Origin: Euphorbia lathyris
Taxonomy: Eukaryota > Streptophyta > Magnoliopsida > Malpighiales > Euphorbiaceae
NCBI RefSeq assembly: GCF_963576675.1
Contig: NC_088915.1
Span: forward strand, 83,771,501 to 83,835,500
Direction of reading: 5' to 3'
DNA: 64,000 nt
The notes beneath the pieces are model-generated. The model saw only the letters and a list, made by a program, of their open reading frames with translations, was not told the DNA's origin and did not search any database. Below, in pieces: positions 10,135 through 20,725 of the stretch. Position numbers and translations under genes: made by a program. Every line of letters begins with the position of its first letter. The first letter of the stretch is position 1.

Positions 10135-12771
10135 ATGAAAGAGGTAGTAAAAGCCGAGGTAATCAAACTCCTCGACGCAGGTATAATCTTTCCTATCTCC
10201 GATAGTCCATGGGTTAGTCCGGTCCACTGTGTTCCCAAAAAGGGGGGCACTACGGTGACGGAAAATGATCAAGGGGAATTAATTCCCACACGAAAAGTAA
10301 CGGGGTGGCGAGTATGCATTGATTATAGGAAACTTAATGAAGCCACCTGAAAAGATCATTTTCCTTTGTCGTTCATTGACCAAATGTTGGAAAGAATGGC
10401 GGGACATAAATTCTTTTGTACTCTCGATGGCCTATCCGGCTACATGCAAATCCCCGTTGATCCTTCGGATCAAGAGCAGACGATATTTACTTGTCCGTAT
10501 GGGACATTTGCATATAGGCGGATGCCGTTTGGGCTTTGTAACGCCCCCGCCACCTTTCAACGGTGCATAACGGCGATATTCTCCGAGATGATTGAAGATT
10601 TCATGGAAGTCTTCAGGGACGATTTTTCTGTTTTTGGGTCGTCCTTTGAAATTTGTTTGAACAATCTTGATAAAGTCCTTCAACGTTGCGAGGACACTAA
10701 TCTCGCTCTAAGTTGGAAAAAGTGTCAGTTTATGGTTCAAGATTGTATCGTTTTGGGACACAAAGTGTCCGGGGAGGGAATCGCGGTCGATCCGGCCAAG
10801 ATTGAGGTGATTGAAAAATTACCTCCTCCAATCAATGTTGAAGGAATACGGAGTTTCTTAGGTCATGCGTGGTTTTATAGGCGATTCATTAAAGATTTCT
10901 CGAAAATAGCGACCCCTTTGACCCAACTCCTCGCAAAGGATGCGGAATTTAGTTTTTCCTCAGAATGTTTGCTTGCATTTAACACGCTAAAGGAAAAACT
11001 AGTTCATGCACCCATCATGGTGAAACCCGATTGGAATCTTCCCTTTGAACTTATGTGTGATGTGAGTGATTTGGCTGTAGGTGCTTGTTTAGGCCAACGG
11101 GTGGATAAAATTTTCCGCCCCATTTATTATGCGAGCAAAACGCTCAATGAAGCCCAACAAAACTATTCCATTACGGAAAAAGAGATGCTTGCTGTAGTTT
11201 TTGCTTTCGATAAATTTAGATCATATCTCGTATTATCCAAAATTATCGTATACACTGATCACGCAGCTCTCAAGTACCTAATGACTAAGCAGGATGCCAA
11301 ACCACGGTTGATACGGTGGATTCTACTCCTACAAGAATTTGATATCGAAATCAGGGATAAAAAAGGAGTGGAGAATGTCGTAGCCGACCATCTTTCCCGG
11401 TTACAAAGCGAGCAAGCCACATCTCCGGAAGTTGTGGAGATCAAGGAGACCTTTCCCGACGAAACTCTCTATTCGATAACACCTTTACCTTGGTATGCCG
11501 ATATGGCAAACTACAAAGCCGGTAATATTCTTCCCCCACATCTTACTTACGAGCAACGTAGGAAGTTCTTTCATGACGCTAAGAACTATTTTTGGGAAGA
11601 GCCCTACTTGTTTAAATCTTGTGCTGATAATTTCATTCGTAGGTGCATACCAGAAGATGAGGTAAATCATGTGTTGCATATGTGTCACACCCAAGAACTG
11701 GGGGGCCACTTCGGCCCTAGTCGGACTATGGCAAAGGTTCTACAATGTGGCTTTTATTGGCCTACCTTGTCCAAGGACTCCCAAGACTTCGTCAAATCAT
11801 GTGACGCTTGTCAACGGAGCGGGAACATCTCCCGTAAACATGAAATGCTCCAACAAGGGATCCTAGTTTGCGAACCTTATGATGTTTGGGGGATAGACTT
11901 TATGGGGCCTTTCCCTAAGTCACATAACAACGCCTACATTCTCGTGGCGGTTGACTATGTCTCCAAATGGGTGGAGGTCGTTGCCTTACCCTCAAATGAC
12001 TCTAAGGTAGTGGGGAAATTTATAAAGAAAAACATATTTACTCGGTTTGGAACCCCTCGAGCTATCATTAGCGATGGGGGCTCCCACTTTTGCAACCGCC
12101 AATTTGATCAACTCTTACATAAATACGGGGTTGCACACCGAGTTTCCACCCCCTACCATCCGCAAACTAGTGGACAGGTCGAGGTTTCTAACCGTGAACT
12201 AAAACGAATCTTAGAAAAAACGGTTAGTTCCTCCAAAAAAGACTGGAGCCTAAAGCTCGACGATGCTCTCTGGGCCTACCGCACGACGTTTAAAACGCCT
12301 ATTGGGATATCTCCTTATCGTTTAGTTTTCGGGAAATCGTGTCATTTACCGGTGGAATTAGAACATAAGGCCTATTGGGCTCTGAAATTTTTAAATTTTG
12401 ATATGCATGCCACGGGGGACCAACGTCTCCTCCAACTCAATACCCTTGATGAACTTCGTCTCGGTTCATACGAAAATGCCAAGATTTACAAAGAACGTAC
12501 GAAGAAATGGCACGACAAGCACGTGCAAATCAGGGAATTCAACAAAGGAGACCAAGTCCTCCTATATAATTCTCGCCTCCGCCTATTCCCAGGAAAATTA
12601 AAAAGTCGGTGGTCGGGACCATACACCGTTATCAATGCCCACTCATCCGAAGCGGTCGACATCCAAGGTCCCGACAATGAAACCCACCGGGTAAATGGCC
12701 ACCGCCTGAAAATCTATTGCGGAGGCACTCTTCCACAACACGGAGAAACCACATTCCTCAAAACACCGTAA
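10135..12771 (+). pseudogene. Athila reverse transcriptase, RNase H and integrase
   Basis: All of this lies in the same frame as gag, with one more stop (TGA 10348-10350). RT shows WVSPVHCVPKKGG (about 10210), [16 protein letters not shown] (about 10520) and the catalytic box [10 protein letters not shown] (about 10607); Arg stands before the DD where this group normally has a hydrophobic residue. RNase H has [13 protein letters not shown] (about 11060), [11 protein letters not shown] and [10 protein letters not shown]. Integrase keeps an HHCC finger (GGHFGPSRT to CDACQR, about 11700-11820). Its DDE core has [18 protein letters not shown] and [16 protein letters not shown] (about 11888-12200). 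The frame ends at TAA 12769-12771; no env-like frame follows. Confidence 0.9.
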
Positions 12772-14657
12772 GCATGCACACATCACGAGAAAGTCGAGCT
12801 ACTTCGACTCTAAATGTAGCCTCGGTTTGCGTTCCTCAAACCCTTTGTATATATATGTATCATATACGTTTGTTCTTTTTAGGCACTATCCTTATTTTCT
12901 TCAATTAAAATCAACGAAAAACAAGTCCCATACGAATCCAAAAATCTTACGCGGGGCGTGCACACCGTCACGCCCCGCGCATCTGAGCCTCTGGCCAAAA
13001 TCGCCCTAAAATGCACCTTTCACGAAGGGCGTATTCCATTTTACGCCTCGCGTAATCGCTCTTTTTTCCTATATCAAACGTCCAGAAACTCAAACACGCG
13101 GGGCGCCCCTCTTACTGCGCCCCGCGTATTTGAGTCTCTAACCCAAAAAGAACAAACACCGCACCTCCTACGCGGGGCGCCCCCCTTGGGCACGCCTCGC
13201 GTAGGACCAAACCTTCAAAGGGTCTATTTTTAATTTCATGTCTATTTTTGTTTTTGTTTTTCACTTCTTTTGCGACGTCCTTGGAATAGACGTCATTTTA
13301 ATAACGCGGAGGGCCGTGCAACCCCGCACTTTCAGTTTGTTTTGCACTAACAAAAACAAAAATAAAAATCAAATAAACAACAAAATAATTGAACTAATTT
13401 ATCGACTCTTAAATTTTTTCCGACACACTACCCTCCCTCGGAAATAAATTAACAGTTCCGTTATTTGTCCTTAAAATAAAAAGACGGAACATGAAGGATC
13501 GGTTTTAGTAAGAAATTTTAGTCTTAATTTTGAAGTTATAGAATTTATGCAAAGCCGAGGTTTATACTAAACAAAAGCATCGAGCCCTAACCACATGTCA
13601 TCTCTATAATGAAATTTAAAAAGGCAATAAAAACGGGATGTTTGAGAGCTTAGCAAAGACTCGATAGTACACAATTTAAACCCAAATTTTTGTGAGGTAA
13701 TTTTGAGCCTAAAAGAGTTCGTACGAGAACTCTATTTCTTTCACAATTTTTCGAGAGCTTTGACTTCACTCGACTCATAGAGTTTGCACCTAATACCGGG
13801 TTTAGTACACTTATTTTGGTTAAATTGGCAATAGATGATAAAACGAACTCAATTAGTCTAATTCTTTTCTTAACTTATTTTTCTCGTTTTCATTAATCTC
13901 TAGGAATCCCCCCTTGAGCCTATCAACCAACTTTTTTGTAAATACCCTTTTTAACATTTAACCCTTTTTCCTCTTGATTAAATACCAACAAAATCGATTC
14001 GCACCCGAAATAAACCAAGGCCTTGATAAATAAGCACCTTAAGCTTTCGAAATCGTTTTTGTGCCGCTCTCAAAACAACAAGAAAAAGAAAAACGCAATA
14101 AAGAGCAAAAGGCATTCTCAAGCTCCACACGAGAAATTTCGAGTTATATCTTATGAACTCACCAAGGCCAAAATAAAATACGGTGCAATCATCAAAATTG
14201 TATTTAAACTCGAGTTTTCAAAAATTAACCACTAAAAAGCCACCCACATTACAACCCCCCTCCGGGTTCATTTTTAATATTGCCTAGACCATAACATAGG
14301 AGGAAAAACCCGGATGAAAATGCAAACTCAAAGTGACTTCGAGTAAGTGCAAAGAAGAGTGCCAAAACACCGACCCACCAAAGTTTGAGCGTAAGAGTGA
14401 AATCCCTTGGTGAGGTACTATCAGATTCTCAAAAGATTATCAACCCCCGTTAATATTGCCTATTAATTTTGATCATGGAGGTTTCAAATAAGTTTTGGTC
14501 ACTCGATTGTTGGCGTAGGTACTTACCGAAAACTTTGCATAAAACTATAGCTTTGAAATCACGCACTTGGTAAAACCAACCGACGGTTTGTTTCTTAATA
14601 ATCTCAATCCTTTGTCTTTCGATTTCTTTTACTTGAGGACAAGTAAAACTTTAAAGT
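12772..14657 (+). other. Athila 3' noncoding region, no env-like gene
   Basis: This is 1.9 kb between pol and the polypurine tract with no supported coding frame, although many Athila elements carry an env-like gene here. At 12945-13210 the words ACGCGGGGCG and ACGCGAGGCG and their reverse complements occur about eight times, often as facing pairs. Near 14630 the sequence ACTTGAGGACAAGT, common upstream of the polypurine tract in this group, is present. Confidence 0.7.
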
Positions 14658-14668
14658 CCGAGGAGGTT
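14658..14668 (+). other. Athila polypurine tract
   Basis: The purine-rich stretch CGAGGAGGTT abuts the 3' LTR and is the expected primer for plus-strand DNA. Confidence 0.6.
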
Positions 14669-16497
14669 TGATAGGGGTATTTTACCCCTATCTTTTAGCG
14701 TGATTTATGGATTAATTTTAGAAGAAATGAATAAGTTTAATTGCAAAAATAGAGTGTTTTAATAAAATAACGAAATAAAAATAAATTCCGCACTTTCGGT
14801 TAATTTTCCTTGTTTTTGATCAATTTAGGAAATAAAACGTCAAGCTAACTCGGCTCTCGAGAATTGTATTTCAGGTACGAGTAAGGAGTGGAAATCTACC
14901 AAGATACGTGGGGCGCATCACTCCTCACACGAGGCGTGAAACACTGGATTAGAAATAATTGACTTATCCACAAGCACCACGTGGGATCTAGTCATCCATG
15001 CACGAGGCGTGTACCACCATACGCGAGGCGTGGAACATGTGTCAGAAATGATTAGCCTAATCCTGAAAGTCAGACTGCATGGTCTCCCTGAGTCAACTAT
15101 CCATACGCGGGACGTACCACCTTACACGCGGGGCGTGTAAGGAAGTTCCTCAATACAAAAAGTTCGGAGACTCATTTACGCGGGGCGTGCTTCAGCTACG
15201 CACGGTGTAAAAGACCCAATTCAAGCAATAAAATCTCAGAAACTCAAACACGCGAGGCGCATCCCAGTCTACGCGGGGCGTGTTTGAGACAACTAGATCT
15301 GGAATTGGTCCACATGCAGGAGATTTCTAACGGAATGGGCAAACACACGGGGGGTTCCACACCCTACGCGAGGCGTATCATGGGAATTCTGCACGAAATC
15401 ATGTTCCTCCATGCTTGCACCTTGTGGAATTACAATTTTACCCCCTAGCTTGATGTGTATTAATAAGAGTGACTAGCACTCATTTCATATACTTACACTT
15501 AGACACTTGATATATTACTTATAGCATAGGCAAACTCTTGTCATTTTAGATTTTGTTTTAGGCTTTGTGTAGCTAGACTCTTTCATCTTGAGAGCTTGTT
15601 CGTTGATTCCGGCATCCCGTCAAAGTTCCGTTCTTCCTCCGTTCACCAAGCTCGAAAGCTCCACCTCCAAGTCCTAAGAGATGGCTTTGAGTCCAGTTAG
15701 CTAGTTCCGAGGGTGGACTCTTCCCTTTACACTTGCTAATTAGCTTGTACTCATCCTATGTACTAGGCTTGGTTGTAATTCATATTTACATTCTCCATAT
15801 TTATAATTTATGATTCATAATCTCTTTTTCTATTTAGGTGTTGATGTTTGTTGCTTGTTTTGATACTCATAATTGATTATTGTGTAGGAGAACGCGATTT
15901 CCGACGCCATTCGGGCTATCTTTAGGGATTCATATAGGTGTTGCCCTACCGGAAGTGATGCTCCGGAAACCGTAGGAATTGACAAGCCACGGAACTTATG
16001 GGCCCTAATTTCTGGTCCCAAGCATTAGACACGCCTTGACTAGGAGCCACGTAGTCTAAGTACTTCGCGGGTCGGTCACACTACACATAGTCGTCATTGC
16101 AAGAGCAAAGCATTAACCGTATATGCATTAGGAGTCATTATTTATCATACTTGTAACTTATCGCCATCCGCATCATTTCCTAGAGTCTCGTTATATAAAT
16201 TTGCCTCACCCGTAGTTAGGAGTAGTTTGTAGTTGGTCCCCATATCAACCTCAAAGTATTCATCGCTTAAATAACGTATAAAACCGAGTCGTTTAATACT
16301 TGCAATTATAAATCCCGTGGATTCGATACCCGGTCTTAACCGAATTATTACTTGATACGACGGGGTACACTTACCCCTAAGTCGTAGCGTCTAGTAGAGA
16401 TAAAGTAATTAGGAAGATCACATCCATAGCCGTAACGCACTTATCGTAATACACATTTCGTCATCGTAGAAACTCTACCTAGGCGCCGCACGCATCA
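14669..16497 (+). repeat. Athila 3' LTR
   Basis: This is 1829 bp, starts TGATAGGGGTATTTTACCCC and ends GCACGCATCA. It matches the 5' LTR after removal of the solo LTR. The uninterrupted site for that solo LTR is visible here near 15075 (CAGACTGCATGG). It is followed by the TSD TGACA at 16498-16502. Confidence 0.92.
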
Positions 16498-16672
16498 TGA
16501 CACATATTAAAACTGACGATGAAGATCATTTTAAATTCTTCTTCATGGCTATGGGTGCTTCAATCCGGGGTTTTAACGCACATATTCGCCCTGTTATATG
16601 TGTAGATGGAACACACATAAAAGTTAAATATGGCGGTTGTGTCCTCGTTATATGTGTAGATGGAACACACTC
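16498..16672 (+). pseudogene. MURA-type transposase, catalytic-domain fragment
   Basis: This resumes the transposase interrupted at 2402. It encodes FFMAMGASIRGFNAHIRPVI followed by CVDGTHIKVKYGG, the start of the Mutator transposase catalytic region, where the first catalytic Asp lies in the VDGTH context. A second copy of VICVDGTH follows about 60 bases later (16589-16611 repeated at 16648-16670). After it the similarity stops and the minus-strand DUF1985 gene begins. The rest of the catalytic domain is deleted. Confidence 0.75.
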
Positions 16673-17710
16673 AGATTCATTGCTCCAAACAGTTTGCTGC
16701 ATAATTGTGTCCACGTCTTTAAAGGTTGGTGTAGGGTTGCGTGAAAAAAACTTCTTCCTAAATCTGTCCGGTTTATTTAGCGCACTAAACCTTTCGGTAA
16801 ATGCTTCCATGTCTCCAAACCGTAACCCACTTAGGAGTCCAAACTCCCAATCCCCAAATCTCAACTCAACACCTTTAACTTTGAAGTAAGCTCCCTGGGT
16901 TTGAGGTCTTCACATATGATCTCCCTTGTTAAAAGGGTATGATATAGGACTCCTGCAAATACTGTATTGGTCATCTCCAAATACTGCCCGAAGCAACTCT
17001 TCCTAAATAGATTTACTTGGTTTGGTGTTAAAAGCTCCTTTATATGTTTTGCTGCTTCTAGGTTACACATAACTGTGATGACGCTTTCCGTTCCAAATGC
17101 TTTTTTGTATTTATATTCAGATTTCTTCTTGGCTTTCTTCTTCGAAGAAGAGCCATGCTCGTCTCTCTTCCTCTTGTCTCCATGATCATGCTGAAATTTA
17201 TTGCAGATATATCATCAGGTAACATACAATTAAGCAAATTATAACGTTGAGCTAGAATGAGCTAACATATGTTAAAATAAGAGAGTTATCGACAATTAGG
17301 TCATCGATATCTATGTTGTATCGACAATAGGTCGTCGATATGAATGTTCTATCGACCATTAGGTAGTCGATATGAATGTTCTATCGGCAATTAGGTCGTC
17401 GCTATCTATGTTCTATCGGCCATTAGGCTGGCTATATCTATGTATTATCTACAATTAGGTTGCCGATAGAACATACATATTGACGCATTTCGACCAAACC
17501 GGATGACTTCCTAACACCAGACGAACCCAGATAAACCCTAACACCAGAAGAAGTAAACGAAACGAAACGAAACGAAATATTCCTTCTCAAACACAACAAA
17601 TGTACATACAATACAAGAAAGAATCGCAAATGTAAAGTCAAGTTATTTACCCTCTTTTTCGTCCTTCCTTCTGAATTCGATTCGTTGTCTGAGCTTCGTG
17701 TTCTCGCCAT
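16672..17710 (-). pseudogene. DUF1985-domain gene of the Mutator-like element, truncated
   Basis: Exon 1 runs from ATG 17710 to 17651 (20 codons, MARTRSSDNESNSEGRTKKR) with a GTAAAT donor. Exon 2 starts at 17190 after TTTCAG, in phase. Its first residues are strongly basic (KRKRDEHGSSSKKKAKKK), which suggests a nuclear signal. DUF1985 motifs follow: LTPNQVNLFRKSCFGQYLEM (about 17028-16969) and, one frame over, LRFGDWEFGLLSGLRFG (about 16862-16812). The frame shift lies near 16880. The C-terminal part, which in plant Mutator relatives often carries a Ulp1-type SUMO protease, is missing. The gene converges on the transposase, the usual arrangement for such elements. Confidence 0.7.
17288..17470. 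repeat. 32-bp tandem repeat in intron 1 of the DUF1985 gene
   Basis: There are five full copies (17288, 17320, 17351, 17383 and 17415) and one partial (17447), all 32 bp except one of 31 bp. The consensus is like ATCGACAATTAGGTCGTCGA followed by TATCTATGTTCT. It matches the degenerate ATCGAC repeats at 750-900 beside the transposase gene. Confidence 0.85.
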
Positions 17711-17960
17711 GTCCACTCGAAGTAACAGAGATTCGCCGGATGAAATGTACAGAATCGGGCAATGAATCGCCGGAAAGTTAGAGAGAGAGATAGAGGGGTG
17801 TTAGGTTAGAGAGATGAAAGTTCGAATGTTAAAGAGCGGGGAGCGGAAGGTTAGAGAGGAGGGTAAAGTTGGAATTTAGTTAATGAAATGTGTTAGTTTT
17901 GGTTAGTTTTTCAAAAGGTGTTAGAAAAGAAAACTAACCCCTTAAAATGTGCTAGTTTTG
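17711..17960. mobile_element. right subterminal region of the Mutator-like element
   Basis: This lies upstream of the DUF1985 gene: a purine-rich 5' UTR-like stretch with GAGAGAGA, then repeats of GTTAGTTTT and its complement at 17885-17955. It probably contains the right terminal inverted repeat. The left terminus is not identified, so the end at about 17960 is an estimate. Confidence 0.35.
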
Positions 17961-18309
17961 TAATTCTTCCTATTAGAAATTCACCATTATAGATTCATTT
18001 TGAATGTGCCGAAAATGAATAAAAATAATATCTAACACAAAAACATATTGCGTGGAAGAGAATATGAAAACAACATATGACATGTCATGTCACATCTGGT
18101 TAGATATTACTTCATATGTTAATTCACATCACAAATTTGTGTGATTGAAAATTGTGAGTTTCCTTAAAGATAAGATTTGATATTTACAAAGGAAACAGTA
18201 ACAACAAAGAGGAAATGACAAGTGATATCATACTCCAAATTCAGAAATCAAATATCTTCTCCTAAAAAAACATAAATTACACTTGTATCCACTGAAATTT
18301 ACTATCAAC
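17961..18309. other. noncoding, nothing recognised
   Basis: AT-rich sequence without open frames of interest, repeats or transposon ends that I can see. Confidence 0.5.
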
Positions 18310-18583
18310 CCGTTTGTTTTACCTACTGTTTACTGTTGCGTTTGTTGTTTGCTGTTTGCTGTTGTCGTTTGCTGTTGCTATTTGCTGTTTGTTGTTACGG
18401 TTTGCAGTTTGCTGTTGGAAAAATCTTTTCAGGTGTGAAAGGCAAACAAGAGGTCACTAACCAAACACCTAATGTTGCTTTTCAGATTTAAATGGTAAAC
18501 AGGAGGTCGCTAACCAAACACCTAAAACTCTCCCTTTTGAAATGAAAAGACAAACAGCAGCATGAAAATGAACAACCAAACGG
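18310..18583. mobile_element. putative hAT-like MITE with TTTGCTGTTGC repeats
   Basis: The left end reads CCGTTTGTTTTACC and the right end reads AACAACCAAACGG, imperfect inverted repeats of the CCGTTTG type. The left part is a degenerate array of GTTTGCTGTT words (18320-18418), and AAACAGGAGGTC words recur on the right. I found no clean target duplication. Confidence 0.4.
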
Positions 18584-19383
18584 ACCTATATATATTTGTA
18601 TGACGTCACTATTAAATTTCAAAACGTAATATAAAAGTCATTAAATTTTATACTTTTTAATATAAAAGGCCAGTATAATCGTTGACCAATAATTATGATA
18701 TTAGACTCATCTTCTAATAGATAATCTCATCCTCTCTCATCCCATTAAAAGGTCTAATTATTTTGATATAATGATATTTGATTTTTTTTTTTTTTTTTGT
18801 TAAGGGTCAATATTGATATTTATTTTGTTAAGGGTTGGTATTATTAATGTTTTTTCATACATGATTTTCTTTCATGCTGTCTATATTTTTGTGTGAAAAA
18901 TGTTTAAATGAAAGAGATAAAATCCAAAATGTTAACTGTTATGAATAATTTTAATTCTAAGATGCAATTTTTTTTCAACTCGTATAGAATAAAGTATAAT
19001 TTTTTTATAGGATAAGGTGTAAAAATACTTCTAACGTTTACGGCCAGGAGCAATTTTATCTCTAACGTCTAAAATGGTACAATTTTACCCCTAAAATCTA
19101 AAATGATGCAATTTTACCTCTAACGTTGATAAGTTGGGCCGATTTAAGAAATAATTCATCAACCTGTCTTCTCGGTCATGAATTTTATCATCTACGCTTC
19201 ACATATGCCCCATTTTACCATTCATTAATAATAGATCACAAACATATGATTGGACGTGAATTTTTTTAAAGACAATGTATGCTTTTGACTCAAATTACCA
19301 ATAAAAATTTGGTGTCACAATAGTCTCATCGACAACTGAGAATTTATTTTTAGACATAGAAACTTTCATAAAATGTTATAACA
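18584..19383. other. noncoding with repeat remnants
   Basis: This contains a run of about 18 T at 18783-18800. At 19015-19130 short repeats around 'aattttacctctaacgt' resemble the foldback family at 42571-43161 and 43431-43850. No gene is seen. Confidence 0.5.
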
Positions 19384-19683
19384 CTCTGAACTTTCATAAA
19401 ATGTTCAGTTAGCCCTCTGAACTTGCATAAAATGTAATCAATTGATCACTCGGTTGCAAAAAAATAAGTTAAATGAGGAAAATATATTCATAGCACTAAC
19501 TATAAACATTGTATTCTCTAATATTATAACCGCAATACCCGATTTTGATTGTTTTACCTTTTTTTAAGACACGTCGAATACATTTTCCGCATTTAACTTA
19601 CTTTTTTTTTTGCAACCGAGTGATCCAGTGATTACAGTTTACGCAAATTCAGAGCGCTAACTGAACATTTTATGCAAGTTCAG
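19384..19683. mobile_element. foldback MITE, about 95-bp arms
   Basis: The left arm starts CTCTGAACTTTCATAAAATG and contains GATCACTCGGTTGCAAAAAA. The right arm is its reverse complement with modest divergence and ends GCAAGTTCAG. The middle is about 100 AT-rich bases. Confidence 0.7.
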
Positions 19684-19816
19684 ATGGCTATCAAGACACT
19701 TTGGAAATTCAGGAGACCAATCAACCTTTTTGGACAAGTTCAGTTTAGGGGCTTAATGATGTATTAAGCCAATAACAGACATAAAGAACCTAAAGGTCTG
19801 TGATGATGCTATTGGT

Positions 19817-20048
19817 TGTTAAAATAATAAACTTATAATTAATAGTCTTTAATTTGGTTCAGTGTATTATCCAAGAGTCATTTCTGTATCTGTATCTGCA
19901 TTTATAGAGAGTTAATATTGTTTACTAAGAGTCATGTTTGTATTCTATAAATACCTATCAATACAAGTAGTAAGACAAAAGAATTAAAAGAGAATTTTCT
20001 TCCATCAATTATACTCTTTCTCCGTTACCTGTGAAAGTTTATTTATTT
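19817..20048 (+). repeat. 5' LTR of the gene-carrying element
   Basis: It starts TGTTAAAATAATAAACTTAT. A TATA-like CTATAAATACC lies near 19956. It is about 97 percent identical to the copy at 21434-21665 by eye. Confidence 0.85.
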
Positions 20049-20062
20049 GATCCAACAAATTG

Positions 20063-20076
20063 GTATCAGAGCCAGA
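20063..20076 (+). other. initiator-tRNA-Met primer binding site
   Basis: TTGGTATCAGAGCC is the usual Copia-type plant primer site, about a dozen bases after the last base shared by the two LTRs. Confidence 0.8.
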
Positions 20077-20103
20077 CAAAAATGATCTTGAAAATTGAGA
20101 ATC

Positions 20104-20715
20104 ATGGTGAAAAGAGAAATCGTCATTGATTCGTGGGAGATCAAGTCACAGATTTGGAAAGCTATGTGTTGCTGCATCAATGACATCAAAGAACAAGTAG
20201 ATTCTTTGACCTTTGAGGAGATCAGGAGGTTGTTGGAAAATGATTTGGGATTGGAGAAATATGTTTTGGATGTACGAAAGAAATTTGTCATGCAATGTCC
20301 GGTGGAATCCTTAGAAAATGATGATGATGAGAATTCTGAGGATTTAGGAGAAATCAAGGTACAAGAACATGTATCTGATGATAAGGAGAAAATGGAAGAT
20401 TCTCCTATGATGGGTCTTTTGCCAGAAACTAATCCAGTCAGTAAGAAGAAAGAAGTTCCAAGTAAGAGCAGCATTACCACAGCCATATTGAAGAGAGATT
20501 CTTATATTAAAGCCAATTATGAGGAAGTTACGACGAACAGTCTTTGTCGAATTTTAGAGGAAGATTTTGGACTTGATAAATTTGCACTTGATCCATACAA
20601 GAAATATATAGGCAATTTGTTAGATGGGGTATTTCTATGGGTTGATGAGAATTCGGAGTCTTCAGACAGAGAGATTGATGAGGACGACCAAGATGAAGAT
20701 CTAAAATCAAATTAG
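20104..20715 (+). pseudogene. captured DEK_C-type chromatin protein, N-terminal part
   Basis: This frame has 203 codons from the ATG at 20104. It contains two related helical modules: residues about 8-60 (SLTFEEIRRLLENDLGLEKY) and about 115-170 (NSLCRILEEDFGLDKFALDP). Both look like the DEK_C fold, a DNA/histone-binding helix bundle. An acidic linker and an acidic tail (EIDEDDQDEDL) follow. The arrangement resembles plant proteins with DEK_C repeats followed by a CHZ histone-chaperone motif, and the next frame supplies the CHZ-like part. No intron is visible across 1.2 kb, as expected if a spliced mRNA was reverse-transcribed into the element. The frame ends in TAG; a frameshift separates it from the downstream frame. 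The functional source gene should lie elsewhere in the genome. Confidence 0.65.
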
Positions 20716-20725
20716 TGCAAAGCAA

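Larger units (their letters stand above)
2408..16497 (+). mobile_element. Athila-type Ty3/gypsy LTR retrotransposon, complete but inactive
   Basis: The full element has two LTRs, a tRNA-Asp-type primer site, a gag-pol frame, a 1.9-kb 3' noncoding region without an env-like gene, and a perfect 5-bp TSD. The 5' LTR measures 4758 bp only because a 2924-bp solo LTR (plus a 5-bp duplication) sits inside it; without these it is 1829 bp, identical to the 3' LTR. By eye I count roughly 40 differences between the LTRs (about 2 percent), mostly transitions, so the insertion is not recent. The Athila assignment rests on the primer site, the gag type, the DLGAS protease and the overall layout. Confidence 0.9.
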
